Positions 20,741 through 29,348 of a DNA stretch of 64,000 nucleotides are shown here, piece by piece. Source of the DNA: Candidatus Solirubrobacter pratensis. Lineage in GTDB: Bacteria; Actinomycetota; Thermoleophilia; Solirubrobacterales; Solirubrobacteraceae. Under the pieces are notes generated by a model, which was not told the origin of the DNA, made no database searches, and saw only the letters and a program-made list of their open reading frames with translations. Each line of letters starts with the position of its first letter. Position 1 is the first letter of the stretch. The DNA is taken from assembly GCF_000425945.1 (NCBI RefSeq), contig NZ_KE384481.1:573704-637703 (forward strand), written 5' to 3'. The translations under genes were made by a program, and so were the position numbers.

Positions 20741-21633
20741 TTCTTGAGCACATCGTAGGCGGGGCGCGGGCGGTCGCGCGAGTCGACCAGGGCGGAGTCC
20801 CAGGTCGGGTTCGGGCCGGGCGGCGGCGTCCAGTGGTAGAGGTACACCCGCCGCACCCGCGAGGACAGCTCGGCGAGCCTGAAGACCTGGTTGGTCGCCT
20901 GCGCCGCGTGCCGCGTCGAGCCTGGGAACACGACGGTCGAGCCGTTGTTGCGACGCACCAGGCCGCCCGTCTCGGTGAACCACACGTCGCCCTTGACCGC
21001 CTTCAGCAGCGCCTTCGTCCCCCTGCTGCGGAAGCGGTTGGCGTCGATGTAGTTGTGCAGGCCCCAGATCACCTTCGTCGTTCCCACCGTGCTCGCGAAC
21101 CGCCGGACCCACCCGACCATCTTCGAGCCGTCCAGGACGTCGGCGGCCACGACCCGGCACCCCCGGCAGTGACGGCGGATCGCCTTGTAGAAGCTCGCGG
21201 CCCGCTCGGGATGGCGGCACGTCGGCTGGCTGCAGTGGTTGGCCTCGTTCCACGTCAGGTAGTCCTTCACCCACGGATAGCGGGCGCGGAATGCGAGGAA
21301 CTCGTTGGTGAACGTCGCCACCGTCGGCAGGTGGTGCTCCTTGCCGGGCATGCGCGAGTGGCCGAAGCCGAGCAGCACGCGGGCGCCGGCGGCGTGTGCG
21401 GCCGTCATGTAGGCGTCGAGGTCGGCGAGCTGCCACGGCGAGTGCAGCGCGTCGTAGGCGGCGACGACCCGGACGTCCTTGAGGCCGAGAGCCTTCCACT
21501 TGGCGTCGGAGAAGATCGACGGGTTCTGCTCGCCGATGCCGACGAGCGGCGGCGCGGCCGCCGCGGCCCGGGCAGGCCCGGCCACCACCGCGAGCGCGGC
21601 GCACACGAGCGAGATGACGAGGCGCGCGCGCAA
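20716..21633 (-). CDS. Secreted glycoside hydrolase-like TIM-barrel protein
   Basis: 305 residues. Signal peptide to about ARAAAA. The body looks like a clan GH-A barrel: E130 in YLTWNEANH at the end of strand 4 fits the acid/base and E221 in WFTETGG fits the nucleophile; YHWTPPPG near the end fits the conserved Trp of strand 8. Closest general resemblance is GH39/GH5-type enzymes but the family is not certain. Substrate unknown. It shares its 3' end with the following lipoprotein gene. Confidence 0.72.
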   Translation of the reverse strand: MRARLVISLVCAALAVVAGPARAAAAAPPLVGIGEQNPSIFSDAKWKALGLKDVRVVAAYDALHSPWQLADLDAYMTAAHAAGARVLLGFGHSRMPGKEHHLPTVATFTNEFLAFRARYPWVKDYLTWNEANHCSQPTCRHPERAASFYKAIRRHCRGCRVVAADVLDGSKMVGWVRRFASTVGTTKVIWGLHNYIDANRFRSRGTKALLKAVKGDVWFTETGGLVRRNNGSTVVFPGSTRHAAQATNQVFRLAELSSRVRRVYLYHWTPPPGPNPTWDSALVDSRDRPRPAYDVLKKWLARLGI

Positions 21634-21679
21634 GCGCGAAGACCATATCGGCAGGGTGCGCCGGGAATGTGAGGGCCAT

Positions 21680-21707
21680 CGACGGGCGCCCCTCAGGGCG
21701 CCCGTCG
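21680..21707 (-). terminator. 12-base-pair hairpin downstream of a small gene
   Basis: CGACGGGCGCCC (21680-21691), loop CTCA, GGGCGCCCGTCG (21696-21707): a perfect 12-pair stem. It follows the stop of the small ORF at 21736 and precedes the glycoside hydrolase-like gene on the same strand, so it is best read as a terminator, though without U-tract. Confidence 0.6.
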
Positions 21708-21735
21708 CAGGCGAACTCGCGGGTCGTGCTCGCGC

Positions 21736-21930
21736 TTAGACGACCGCGCGGCGCGCCATCTCGCGGTCCAGCCGGCGCGCCAGCCTTCCCGCGGCGTACG
21801 CGGCGCGGCCGCGCATGGGCGGCGAGGGCGGTCGTTCCGGCCTGCCGCGCCGCAACGCACGGCGCGTGGTCCGGCCTCCGCGCTCAGCGGCGGTGACGCT
21901 GGCGAGCACGGCGTGATTGAGCGAATGCAT
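21736..21930 (-). CDS. Small Arg-rich hypothetical protein
   Basis: 64 residues, no recognised family. The sequence opens MHSLNHAVLASVTAAER, is very rich in Arg and Ala and has a Pro-rich middle (RPERPPSPPMRG). The ATG at 21930 is preceded by GGGAG eight bases upstream; an ATG five codons further up is possible. It is followed by a strong hairpin at 21680-21707, which supports a transcription unit. Composition alone could arise by chance in DNA this GC-rich, so it may not be a gene. Confidence 0.4.
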   Translation of the reverse strand: MHSLNHAVLASVTAAERGGRTTRRALRRGRPERPPSPPMRGRAAYAAGRLARRLDREMARRAVV

Positions 21931-21960
21931 GGTGTTGGCTCCCATGTGGGTTGGATGGAA

Positions 21961-22014
21961 GCCGCCCGCGAGTCATTCGCGAGGGGAGATCGTCACGGGC
22001 GGCAGTTGACTGCC
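21961..22014. repeat. Adjacent palindromes upstream of the small ORF
   Basis: GCCGCCCG (21961-21968) and CGGGCGGC (21996-22003) form one inverted repeat; immediately after it GGCAGTTGACTGCC (22001-22014) is a 14-base palindrome with 6-base arms. Both lie in the noncoding stretch 21931-22226. The second has the size of a regulator binding site; the first could fold as RNA. No coding sequence longer than 45 codons is visible here. Confidence 0.4.
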
Positions 22015-22033
22015 CGCGACGGAGGGAGACGAC

Positions 22034-22171
22034 CTACGGCGCGAGCAGGGTGGCGCGATTGACCGCGCCGAAGGCGGGCAGGCGCCCGCGCGTCACGTGC
22101 CTATAAATCGTCATCAAAGCCCTGCTCACCTCCTCGAGGGGTCGTGTGGTCACGGCAAAGTACCAGCGCAC
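22034..22171 (-). CDS. Miniature helix-turn-helix-like ORF (possible excisionase/MerR-type remnant)
   Basis: About 45 residues from a GTG at 22171, or 26 from the ATG at 22114. The string PLEEVSRAL then TIYRHVTRGRLPAF resembles the core of excisionase/BldC-like DNA-binding domains (normally EEVAxxLGVSRxTVYRxVxxGRLPAxRxG), but the five residues of the turn and the wing after GRLPAF are missing. AGGAGGT (complement of 22128-22134) stands 13 bases before the ATG, a little far. It could be a leader peptide, a tiny real protein or a gene remnant. Confidence 0.35.
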   Translation of the reverse strand: MRWYFAVTTRPLEEVSRALMTIYRHVTRGRLPAFGAVNRATLLAP

Positions 22172-22226
22172 CCCGCGACGGCGCCAGTGCGGCTAGCCAC
22201 ACACCGGGTTCGAACCGCGCAATCTG

Positions 22227-23384
22227 TCAGCTCAGCGACGAGAACTCGCCGGTCTCGAGCTCCTTGCGCACCTGCTCGTCGATCTCGTGCTCGGACGTGC
22301 CGGGATCGGTGCGCCGCAACTGCCACGCGCGCAGCCGGCGCAGCTTGAGGATCTCGAGCACCCAGACGAGGTACACGCTGGCCGCGACGCCGAGCACCAG
22401 CAGCGCCGCCATCAGGGCGGCCCAGCCGGCGTTGAGGTGACCGCTCGTCTTCGAGTAGGGCACGAACCGCAGCGCGACCGCGTCACCCGCCATCACGATC
22501 GACCAGGCGTAGAGGTAGAGCACCGTCCGCCGCTGCGAGAAGCCGATCCGGTAGAAGCGGTGGTGGAAGTGGTTGGAGTCGCCACGGTAGATCGGCCGGC
22601 GGTACTTGATCCGCTTGGCGACCACGAAGCTGGTGTCCAGGAACGGCACGGCGAGCACGACCAGCGGGCCGACCAGCGCGATCAGGGCGTTCGTCTTGAG
22701 CGTGCCCTCGACGATCACGGCGCCGAGCAGCAGCCCGAGCAGGTTCGAGCCGCAGTCGCCCATGAAGACCGATGCCGGGTGGAAGTTGAACATCAGGAAC
22801 CCGAGCGCCGCGCCGCAGACGATCCCGGCGAGCACGCCGGCGGTGTCGCGCCCGAGGTCGAACGCGATGATCGCGAACGCGACCGCGGAGATCGCGCATA
22901 CCCCCGCCGCCAGCCCGTCGACGCCGTCTGAGAAGTTGACGACGTTCATCAGCAGCACGAGGCCGAGCACGGTGATCGCGCCGCCGAGCTGATCCAGGTC
23001 CACATGACCGACGAACGGGAACGTGAACGTGCTGACCTCGACGCCGGCGTTGACGAGGACGACCGCCGCGGCCGCCTGCCCGAGCAGCTTCACCAGCGGG
23101 TGCAGGTCCAGCGCGTCGTCGGCCGCGCCGACCACCGTGATCAGCGCCGCCGCCTCGAGGATCCCGCGCGTGCGCTCGTTGTCGGGGAGGAACAGCAGGC
23201 CGGCCACGAGCGCGCCGGCGAAGATCGCCAGGCCGCCGAGCAGCGGCGTCGCGTCGCGCGCGAGCCCGCGCGCCTTGATGTCGTCGACCGCGCCGATGCG
23301 GCGCGCGAGGCGCGCGACGACGGGCGTCAGCAGCGCCGCCACCGCGAACGCGACCAGCCCGGCGTAGACGGCTTTGAGCTCCAT
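22227..23384 (-). CDS. Undecaprenyl-phosphate sugar-1-phosphate transferase (WecA/TagO/MraY family)
   Basis: About 385 residues with ten or eleven membrane helices. Conserved cytoplasmic motifs are VNFSDGVDGLAAG (catalytic Asp), VFMGDCGSNLLG and NHFHHRFYRIG. The family moves GlcNAc-1-P or a similar sugar phosphate from a UDP-sugar to undecaprenyl phosphate and so starts lipid-linked polymer synthesis. A cytosolic tail of about 40 residues rich in Glu/Arg follows the last helix. ATG at 23384 preferred over an in-frame TTG four codons upstream. Its product is the kind of substrate that the LCP protein attaches to peptidoglycan. Confidence 0.9.
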   Translation of the reverse strand: MELKAVYAGLVAFAVAALLTPVVARLARRIGAVDDIKARGLARDATPLLGGLAIFAGALVAGLLFLPDNERTRGILEAAALITVVGAADDALDLHPLVKLLGQAAAAVVLVNAGVEVSTFTFPFVGHVDLDQLGGAITVLGLVLLMNVVNFSDGVDGLAAGVCAISAVAFAIIAFDLGRDTAGVLAGIVCGAALGFLMFNFHPASVFMGDCGSNLLGLLLGAVIVEGTLKTNALIALVGPLVVLAVPFLDTSFVVAKRIKYRRPIYRGDSNHFHHRFYRIGFSQRRTVLYLYAWSIVMAGDAVALRFVPYSKTSGHLNAGWAALMAALLVLGVAASVYLVWVLEILKLRRLRAWQLRRTDPGTSEHEIDEQVRKELETGEFSSLS

Positions 23385-23577
23385 GGCGAGACGCAAGGAT
23401 CGCAGGGGCGCGGGACGCCGCGCCCGTCAATACGGCGAGACACGCGATCGGCGCGACCCCCGCGGATCTCCGCCGCGCGCCGGTGCAGCCCGCGTCGCCG
23501 TCGCGTGAAACCTGATTGCGGTGCGGCTCCAGCGGGCATTCCCCCTCGCGACGCCGGCCGTACCCGTGCCGGTCCCC

Positions 23578-23793
23578 ATGACGTCCTCCCAGCCTCTTGC
23601 CCACGCCTTCCTGGCCCTCGCCGACGACGGTCGCGAGCCGACCAGGCGCTCCCCCGGAGTCGCCGTCGCCGCGGCGCTCGCCGCCGTGACGCTCGCGCTC
23701 GCCGCGCCGCTCGGCTGGATCGCGCAGCACCCGGTCGCGGTGCTCGGCTCCAAGACGCACGCCGCGCTGCTGCTCGGCGACGAGGCTTCGTGA
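23578..23793 (+). CDS. Small single-pass membrane protein preceding the kinase
   Basis: About 71 residues: a polar N-terminus (SSQPLAHAFLALADDGREP), one hydrophobic helix (VAVAAALAAVTLALAAPLGW) and a short tail. Its TGA overlaps the GTG of the kinase by four bases (GTGA), so the pair is probably coupled and the small protein may tether or regulate the kinase. No family recognised. A GTG at 23521 in frame would add 19 residues; no clear ribosome site for either. Confidence 0.6.
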   Translation: MTSSQPLAHAFLALADDGREPTRRSPGVAVAAALAAVTLALAAPLGWIAQHPVAVLGSKTHAALLLGDEAS

Positions 23794-24638
23794 GCCCCGA
23801 CGACTCGACGGTCGCCTTCGCGCCGCCGTGGGCGGCCCGCGACCGTCCGACGTGGGGCTTCGCCGAGGGCGACCCGATCGCGCCGGGGCGCACCATCCTG
23901 CGCCGCATCGGCGGCGGCCGGCGCTTCGAGACGTTCCTCGTCTGGGACGATCACCGGCTCGCCGTGCTCGTCGCGAAGGTCCTGCGTCCTGACCAGGCGA
24001 GCGACGGGGCGGCGCTGCGCGAGCTCGCGGCCGAGGCGGAGCTGCTCGCGCGGCTCGCGCACCCGGTCGTCATGCGCAGCTTCGGCGCGGTCACCGCGGG
24101 GCGCTTCCCCCACCTCGTCCTCGAGCACCTCGACGGCCCGACGCTCGCCGAGCTGCTGGAGCACCATGGGCCGCTCGCGCTCGAGCAGCTGCTGCCGCTC
24201 GGCATGCACCTCGCGTCGGCGCTGCACTACCTCGCCGCCGAGCGGGTCGTGCACCTCGACGTCAAGCCGTCCAACGTCGTCATGGGCGCGCCGCCGCGGC
24301 TGATCGACTTCAGCGTCGCGCGCACGCACGAGCAGGCCGGGCGCGTGCGCGTGCCGATCGGCACCGACGCCTACATGGCGCCCGAGCAGGCCGAGCCCGA
24401 CGGGCGCCTCGGCGCGCCGGCCGACGTCTACGGCCTCTGCGCGACCGTCTACACCGCGGCCGCCGGCGCCCGCGCGCCCACCCCGTTGCCGCGCCGCACG
24501 CCGCCCGCGCTGGCGGAGATCCTGCGCGCGGGGCTGGACCCGGACCCCGGGAGCCGGCCGGCAGCCGCCGACGTCGCCCTCGCGCTCGAGCCGCTCGTCG
24601 CCGCCCAGCCGCACAAACTCACGCTCGGCCGCCGTTAG
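23790..24638 (+). CDS. Hanks-type serine/threonine protein kinase, soluble, atypical motifs
   Basis: About 282 residues. Glycine-rich loop RRIGGGRRFETFLV, ATP lysine K63 in VAKVL, catalytic loop VVHLDVKPSNVV (HRD read as HLD, Asp157 kept), metal motif DFS (173-175) in place of DFG, and activation segment GTDAYMAPEQ. Lacks the transmembrane and PASTA segments of PknB. The unusual HLD/DFS pair still leaves the catalytic and metal aspartates, so activity is plausible. Four-base overlap with the small membrane gene upstream and a four-base tail-to-tail overlap with the histidine kinase downstream. Confidence 0.85.
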   Translation: MSPDDSTVAFAPPWAARDRPTWGFAEGDPIAPGRTILRRIGGGRRFETFLVWDDHRLAVLVAKVLRPDQASDGAALRELAAEAELLARLAHPVVMRSFGAVTAGRFPHLVLEHLDGPTLAELLEHHGPLALEQLLPLGMHLASALHYLAAERVVHLDVKPSNVVMGAPPRLIDFSVARTHEQAGRVRVPIGTDAYMAPEQAEPDGRLGAPADVYGLCATVYTAAAGARAPTPLPRRTPPALAEILRAGLDPDPGSRPAAADVALALEPLVAAQPHKLTLGRR

Positions 24639-26635
24639 GCGCCGCTCGAGGACCGGCGCAGGCCCTCGACCATCCCCGCCGGGGCGTCGAGCACCTCGCG
24701 CACCTTGCGCGCCAGCGCGCGCTCCGTGAACGGCTTCTCCAGGAACGCCGCCGTCGCGGTGATCTGGCCGTGGCGGTGGACGGCCTCGTCGGAGTAGCCG
24801 GACATGAACAGCACGCGCATCCCAGGCGCGAGCCGGCCCAGGCGCTCGGCCAGCGCGCGCCCGTTCACGCCGGGCATGACGACGTCGGTGAGCAGCAGGT
24901 CGACCCGATCCGGTCGCTCGGCGCACACGCGCGTCGCCTCGGCGGCGTCCTCGACGGTGAGGACCTCGTAGCCGTTGGCCTCGAGCATCAGCCGCACGAG
25001 CTCGCGCACCCCGGCGTCGTCCTCGACGACCATGATCGTCTCGCTGCCGCGGGCCGCCGCGCCGCCGGCGCCGTCGACCTCCGGCTCGGGCTGCGCGCCC
25101 GCCCGCGCCGGCAGGTAGATCTTGAACGTCGTCCCGCGCCCGGGCTCGCTGTAGACGTAGATCCCGCCGCCGCTCTGCTTGACGACGCCGAACACCGTCG
25201 CGAGCCCGAGGCCGGTGCCCTGGCCGGACGGCTTGGTCGTGTAGAAGGGCTCGAAGAGGTGGCGGCGGACGTCCTCGTCCATGCCGATGCCGGTGTCGCT
25301 GACGGCGAGCAGGACGTGGGGGCCGGCGGGGACGTCGCCATGGCCGGCGTCCAGCATCACGTCCGCCGTCTCGATCGTGAGCGCGCCGCCGGCGGGCATC
25401 GCGTCGCGCGCGTTGGCGGCGAGGTTGAGGATCACGCGCTCGATCTGCGCCCGGTCGGCCTCGACCGGCGAGAGCTCGTCGGCGAGCTTGACCGCGACGC
25501 AGATGTCGTCGCCGATGATGCGCTGGAGCATCCCCTCCATCCCGGCGACGATCTCGTTCAGGTCGAGCACGCGCGGGTGCAGCACCTGGCGGCGGCTGAA
25601 GGCGAGCAGCTGGCGCGTGAGCTGCGACGCCTGCTCGGCGGCGCGCGCGATCTCCTCCAGCTCGTCGCGGCCGCTCTGCTGCTGGAGCAGGATCTCGGCG
25701 TAGCCGCCGATCACGGTCAGGAGGTTGTTGAAGTCGTGCGCCACGCCGCCCGCGAGGCGGCCGACCGCCTCCATCTTCTCGGCCTCGCTCAGGCGCCGCT
25801 CGAGCCGCATGCGCTCGCTCACGTCGTTGGCGAGCACGAGCGCCGCGCGCCGGCCATCGAACTCGATCCGCCCGGCGGTGATCTCGACGTCGATCACGCG
25901 GCCGTCCTTGGTCAGGTGCCGCCATGTGCCCGGATTCGGGGAGCCGGGACCGCCGTCGCCCCGCACGTTGACCAGCAGCTGCGGGACGTCCTCAGGCGGC
26001 CGGATCTCGCGGAGCGTCATCCCGAGGAACTCCTCGCGGGAGTAGCCGTAGTGGCGGACCGCGGCGTCGTTGACGGCAAGGAAGGCGAGCGTCTCGGCGT
26101 CGTAGACCCACATCGGCAGCGGGCTCGCCTCGAACAGCATGCGGTAGCGCTCCGCCGAGCGCTCCATCTCGAGCGCGGACGCGGTGCGGCGGGCGAGCTC
26201 GCACGCCAGCTCGAGCTCTTCGCGCCCGTACGCGCGAATCGTCGAGAGCAGCGTGATCGCCCCGAGGACGCCCTCACGCGCGGTCAGCGGGACGGTCAGC
26301 GCGGACGTCAGGCCGAGCTGCCGGAGCTCGGCGAGCCGCTCCTGGTCGCCGCGGGCGGCGGCGAACAGCATGTCGTCGGTGACGCGCGGGAGCAGCTCGG
26401 GCTCGCCGGTGCGGACGACGATCGCCGAGCCGTGCGGCGCGTCAGGCGCGAACGGGAAGCCGCCGGGCTCGGCGATCTGGCGGACCACCGCGCCGCGCTC
26501 ATCCACGAGGTCGATCGCGCACCACGACGCCAGCGACGGGACCAGCAGCTTCGTCAGCCGCTCCAGCCGCGCGTCGCGGCTCAGGCCCGAGGACAGGATG
26601 TCCCCGGCGCGCGCGAGGAGCGTGACCCGTGCCAT
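24635..26635 (-). CDS. Hybrid sensor histidine kinase (GAF-PAS-HisKA-HATPase-REC)
   Basis: 666 residues, no membrane helix. GAF domain about 20-155, PAS about 160-275 (MWVYDAETLAFLAVND), HisKA with H300 in GGVAHDFNNLLTVIGG, HATPase with the N box ILNLAANARDAMP and G boxes DTGIGMDED and GQGTGLGLATVFG, then a receiver domain with D584 in LLTDVVMPG. Soluble hybrid kinase that passes phosphate from H300 to its own receiver. No partner phosphotransfer protein or output regulator adjacent. Ends tail to tail with the Ser/Thr kinase gene. Confidence 0.93.
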   Translation of the reverse strand: MARVTLLARAGDILSSGLSRDARLERLTKLLVPSLASWCAIDLVDERGAVVRQIAEPGGFPFAPDAPHGSAIVVRTGEPELLPRVTDDMLFAAARGDQERLAELRQLGLTSALTVPLTAREGVLGAITLLSTIRAYGREELELACELARRTASALEMERSAERYRMLFEASPLPMWVYDAETLAFLAVNDAAVRHYGYSREEFLGMTLREIRPPEDVPQLLVNVRGDGGPGSPNPGTWRHLTKDGRVIDVEITAGRIEFDGRRAALVLANDVSERMRLERRLSEAEKMEAVGRLAGGVAHDFNNLLTVIGGYAEILLQQQSGRDELEEIARAAEQASQLTRQLLAFSRRQVLHPRVLDLNEIVAGMEGMLQRIIGDDICVAVKLADELSPVEADRAQIERVILNLAANARDAMPAGGALTIETADVMLDAGHGDVPAGPHVLLAVSDTGIGMDEDVRRHLFEPFYTTKPSGQGTGLGLATVFGVVKQSGGGIYVYSEPGRGTTFKIYLPARAGAQPEPEVDGAGGAAARGSETIMVVEDDAGVRELVRLMLEANGYEVLTVEDAAEATRVCAERPDRVDLLLTDVVMPGVNGRALAERLGRLAPGMRVLFMSGYSDEAVHRHGQITATAAFLEKPFTERALARKVREVLDAPAGMVEGLRRSSSGA

Positions 26636-26671
26636 CGGGGCCGAGCGTACACCCGGCCCCGCGCGCCCGCG

Positions 26672-27958
26672 TCACACCGTGGCGGGCGAGCCCAGGTGCG
26701 TATAGAGCGGGTAGCGGTCGACGATCGCGCCGACGCGCTCGGCGAGCTCAGCGCGCGCGTCCTCGAAGCCCGGCTCGAGCGCCTTGGCGACGATCCGGCC
26801 GAGCTCGCGGAAGTCGTCCACCTGCAGGCCGCGCGTTGCCAGAGCGGGCGTCCCGATGCGCAGGCCGCTCGTCACCATCGGCGGACGCGGGTCGAACGGG
26901 ACGGCGTTGCGGTTGACCGTGATCCCGATCTCGTGCAGCCGGTCCTCGGCCTGCTGGCCGTCGAGCTCGGACTCGCGCAGGTCGGCGAGCACGAGATGGA
27001 CGTCGGTGCCGCCGGTCAGCACGTTGACCTTGTCCGCCGAGAGCAGCTCCTCGCCGAACGCCTTCGCCCCCGCGACGGTCCGCTCCTGACGCTCCTTGAA
27101 GAGGTCGGAGGCGGCAATCTTGAACGCGACCGCCTTGGCCGCGATCGCGTGCTCGAGCGGGCCGCCCTGCTGGCCCGGGAAGACCGCGCTGTTGATCTTC
27201 TTCGCGTACTCCTCGCGGCACAGGATCACGCCGGAGCGGGGGCCGCCGAGCGTCTTGTGCACGGTGCTCGTGACCACGTCGGCGTACGGCACCGGACTGG
27301 GGTGCACGCCCGCCGCGACGAGCCCGGCGAAGTGCGCCATGTCGACCATCAGCAGGGCGCCGACCTCGTCGGCGATCGCGCGGAAGCGCTCGAAGTCGAG
27401 GAAGCGCGGGTAGGCGCTCCAGCCGGCGAGCAGCAGCTTCGGACGATGCTCCTTGGCGAGCCGCTCGACCTCGTCCATGTCGATCCGGTGGTCCTCCGGC
27501 GAGACCTCGTACGGGACGATCTCGTAGAGCTTGCCGGAGACGTTGATCTTCATCCCGTGGCTGAGGTGGCCGCCATGGGCCAGCGCGAGCCCCATGATGC
27601 GATCTCCGGGGTTCAGCAGCGCGTGGTAGACGGCCGTGTTGGCCTGCGCGCCGGCGTGCGGCTGGACGTTCGCGTGCTCGGCGCCGAAGAGGGCCTTCGC
27701 GCGATCGATCGCAAGCTGCTCGATCACGTCGATCCACTCGCAGCCGCCGTAGTAGCGCTTGCCGGGATAGCCCTCCGCGTACTTGTTGGTCAGCACGCTG
27801 CCCTGGCACTCCAGGACGGCCTGGGGGACGAAGTTCTCGCTCGCGATCATCTCGAGCGTGCGCTGCTGGCGCTCGAGCTCCTTGCCGATCGCCTCCGCGA
27901 CCTCGGGGTCGACTTCAGCCAGCGGTCGCTCGAAGTAGTCGGGCTGCAGTGCGGTCAT
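26672..27958 (-). CDS. glyA: Serine hydroxymethyltransferase
   Basis: 428 residues, full length. PLP lysine K235 in [16 protein letters not shown], substrate motif SENFVPQAV and the ordered GGHLSHG loop. Converts serine and tetrahydrofolate to glycine and methylene-tetrahydrofolate in the cytosol. AGGAG stands about eight bases before the ATG. The 39-base gap upstream is too short for a glycine or folate riboswitch. Stands alone between a signalling gene and secreted-protein genes. Confidence 0.96.
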   Translation of the reverse strand: MTALQPDYFERPLAEVDPEVAEAIGKELERQQRTLEMIASENFVPQAVLECQGSVLTNKYAEGYPGKRYYGGCEWIDVIEQLAIDRAKALFGAEHANVQPHAGAQANTAVYHALLNPGDRIMGLALAHGGHLSHGMKINVSGKLYEIVPYEVSPEDHRIDMDEVERLAKEHRPKLLLAGWSAYPRFLDFERFRAIADEVGALLMVDMAHFAGLVAAGVHPSPVPYADVVTSTVHKTLGGPRSGVILCREEYAKKINSAVFPGQQGGPLEHAIAAKAVAFKIAASDLFKERQERTVAGAKAFGEELLSADKVNVLTGGTDVHLVLADLRESELDGQQAEDRLHEIGITVNRNAVPFDPRPPMVTSGLRIGTPALATRGLQVDDFRELGRIVAKALEPGFEDARAELAERVGAIVDRYPLYTHLGSPATV

Positions 27959-27997
27959 CGGCGTCGTCTCCTGGCGGGGGTAATTGACCGTAGCGAA

Positions 27998-28924
27998 TCA
28001 GCGCGCGCGGAACAGGTAGGCACGGCCGGCGTGGGTGTAGCCGGCGAAGACGCGCGTGCCGTCGGTGGCGAGCAGGGGTCCGCCGCCCGCGGCGATGCGG
28101 GCGCCGCCGAGGCGGACGGCGCCGTTGCGCGCGTAGGCGACGTAGGTGGTGCTCCCGGCCCGGGCGACCGCCGGGCGGCCGCTCGTGCCGCTCGCGATGC
28201 GGCGGGTGGTCCAGCCGTCGCCGCGCTGGGTGGCTAGCAGCGTGCTGCCGCCGATCGCGTAGGCGACGTAGGCGGTGTGCCCGGAGATCGCGAGCGACGC
28301 CTCGACGTCGGCGAGGCGCGAGACGCTGAGGATGGGGCGGCTCGGACCGCCGAGGAGCCGCAGCTCGGTGTGGGTGCGCTGCTGGTCGAGGTCGAGCACG
28401 AGGCCTCCGGCGGCGTCGAGCGGGAGGTGCCGGTGCTCCGGCGCGTCGTCCGTGAGCGGGCGGCCGGCGAGCGTGGCGTTGCCGACGCGGTCCGGGTACG
28501 CGAGCTCGCCCGCCGCGTCGAGCTGCGGCGGTCCGGTGCCGAAGCCGGCGCTCTCGGGATCGGCGAGGCGCTGCGCGGGGGCGACGAAGTACTCGAACGC
28601 CGAGCTGATCGTCCGCGACCACGCGATGCGGACGCCCTCGGCGCCCGCCGCCATGTCCACGTTCTCGGCGCCGGGACCCCCGAACGCGGCGGGGCGGCCG
28701 GCGGAGCTGCCACTGGAGCGCACGAGCGCGAGCGGCGTGGAGGCGCTGTCGCGCTCGAACACGACGAAAGCGGCGCCGCCGCGCGCGGCGAGCCCCAGCA
28801 GCGGACCGTCGCCGACCTTCACCGGGGCGGCCGCATCCGCCGCCGCCGGCACGGCGAGCGACACCAGCAGCACGAGCGCCCACCGCCACACGCGGCCGAA
28901 TCCTAGCCACCCAAACCACCTCAA
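27998..28924 (-). CDS. Secreted beta-propeller-like protein, function unknown
   Basis: 308 residues. Signal peptide (WALVLLVSLAVPAAADA-AA) followed by short repeated beta-strand pairs with Ala/Val/Gly and a recurring VAYA or AYVAY pattern, as in exo-sialidase- or WD-like propellers. No catalytic motif seen. One base-scale gap from the small lipoprotein upstream (19 bases), so they may be co-transcribed behind tsaC. Unknown role at the cell surface. Confidence 0.65.
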   Translation of the reverse strand: MRWFGWLGFGRVWRWALVLLVSLAVPAAADAAAPVKVGDGPLLGLAARGGAAFVVFERDSASTPLALVRSSGSSAGRPAAFGGPGAENVDMAAGAEGVRIAWSRTISSAFEYFVAPAQRLADPESAGFGTGPPQLDAAGELAYPDRVGNATLAGRPLTDDAPEHRHLPLDAAGGLVLDLDQQRTHTELRLLGGPSRPILSVSRLADVEASLAISGHTAYVAYAIGGSTLLATQRGDGWTTRRIASGTSGRPAVARAGSTTYVAYARNGAVRLGGARIAAGGGPLLATDGTRVFAGYTHAGRAYLFRAR

Positions 28925-28943
28925 CCGTCTGGAGCGTGCAGCC

Positions 28944-29348
28944 CTAGCGCGGGTCCTCGAGCAGCCACCGGCCGGCCTCGCGGACGGCGAAGAGCTGGAG
29001 GCGGGTCCGCTCGGCGCCGCGCTGGACCATGTCCACGCCGGCGCGATCGCCGTCGATCCGCACGCGGCCGGCGACGGTGCCGGAGAGCAGCGCGAGGTCC
29101 TTGCCCTTGAACGCGAGCTCGAGCGCGCGCTCGCACGTCCCGGCCTCGCGGGCGAGCGCGAGGTGGTCGTCGTAGGAGCGCGTCGCGCAGGCCGCCGCCC
29201 AGTCGTCGCGGCCGAGCGCGTGCACGAAGCGCTCGGCGACGTCGGCGACCTCGCGCTGGGCGGGCGTGAGCTCCGGCGCCGCCGGCTTCGGGGCCTCGGC
29301 GCCGCAGCCGGCCGCGAAGAGGAGCGCGAGCGCCGCTAGGACGCGCAC
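28944..29348 (-). CDS. Small lipoprotein, NTF2-like-fold candidate
   Basis: About 134 residues. Lipobox LFAAGC gives a mature protein starting at the cysteine. The body (VADVAERFVHALGRDDWAAA ... CERALEL ... GRWLLEDP) has the length and strand/helix pattern of SnoaL/NTF2-like or DUF4878-type lipoproteins. GTG start at 29348 overlaps the tsaC 3' end by 13 bases; the longer open frame is antisense/alternate frame of tsaC. Function unknown. Confidence 0.65.
   Translation of the reverse strand: MRVLAALALLFAAGCGAEAPKPAAPELTPAQREVADVAERFVHALGRDDWAAACATRSYDDHLALAREAGTCERALELAFKGKDLALLSGTVAGRVRIDGDRAGVDMVQRGAERTRLQLFAVREAGRWLLEDPR

Noticed and set aside
22195-22215. GGTTCGAACC with possible tRNA T-loop
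   Set aside because: The flanking bases do not form a T-stem and no acceptor or anticodon arm can be built; it is a chance palindrome.
27959-27997. Possible glycine riboswitch before glyA
   Set aside because: The gap is 39 bases and lacks any conserved core.
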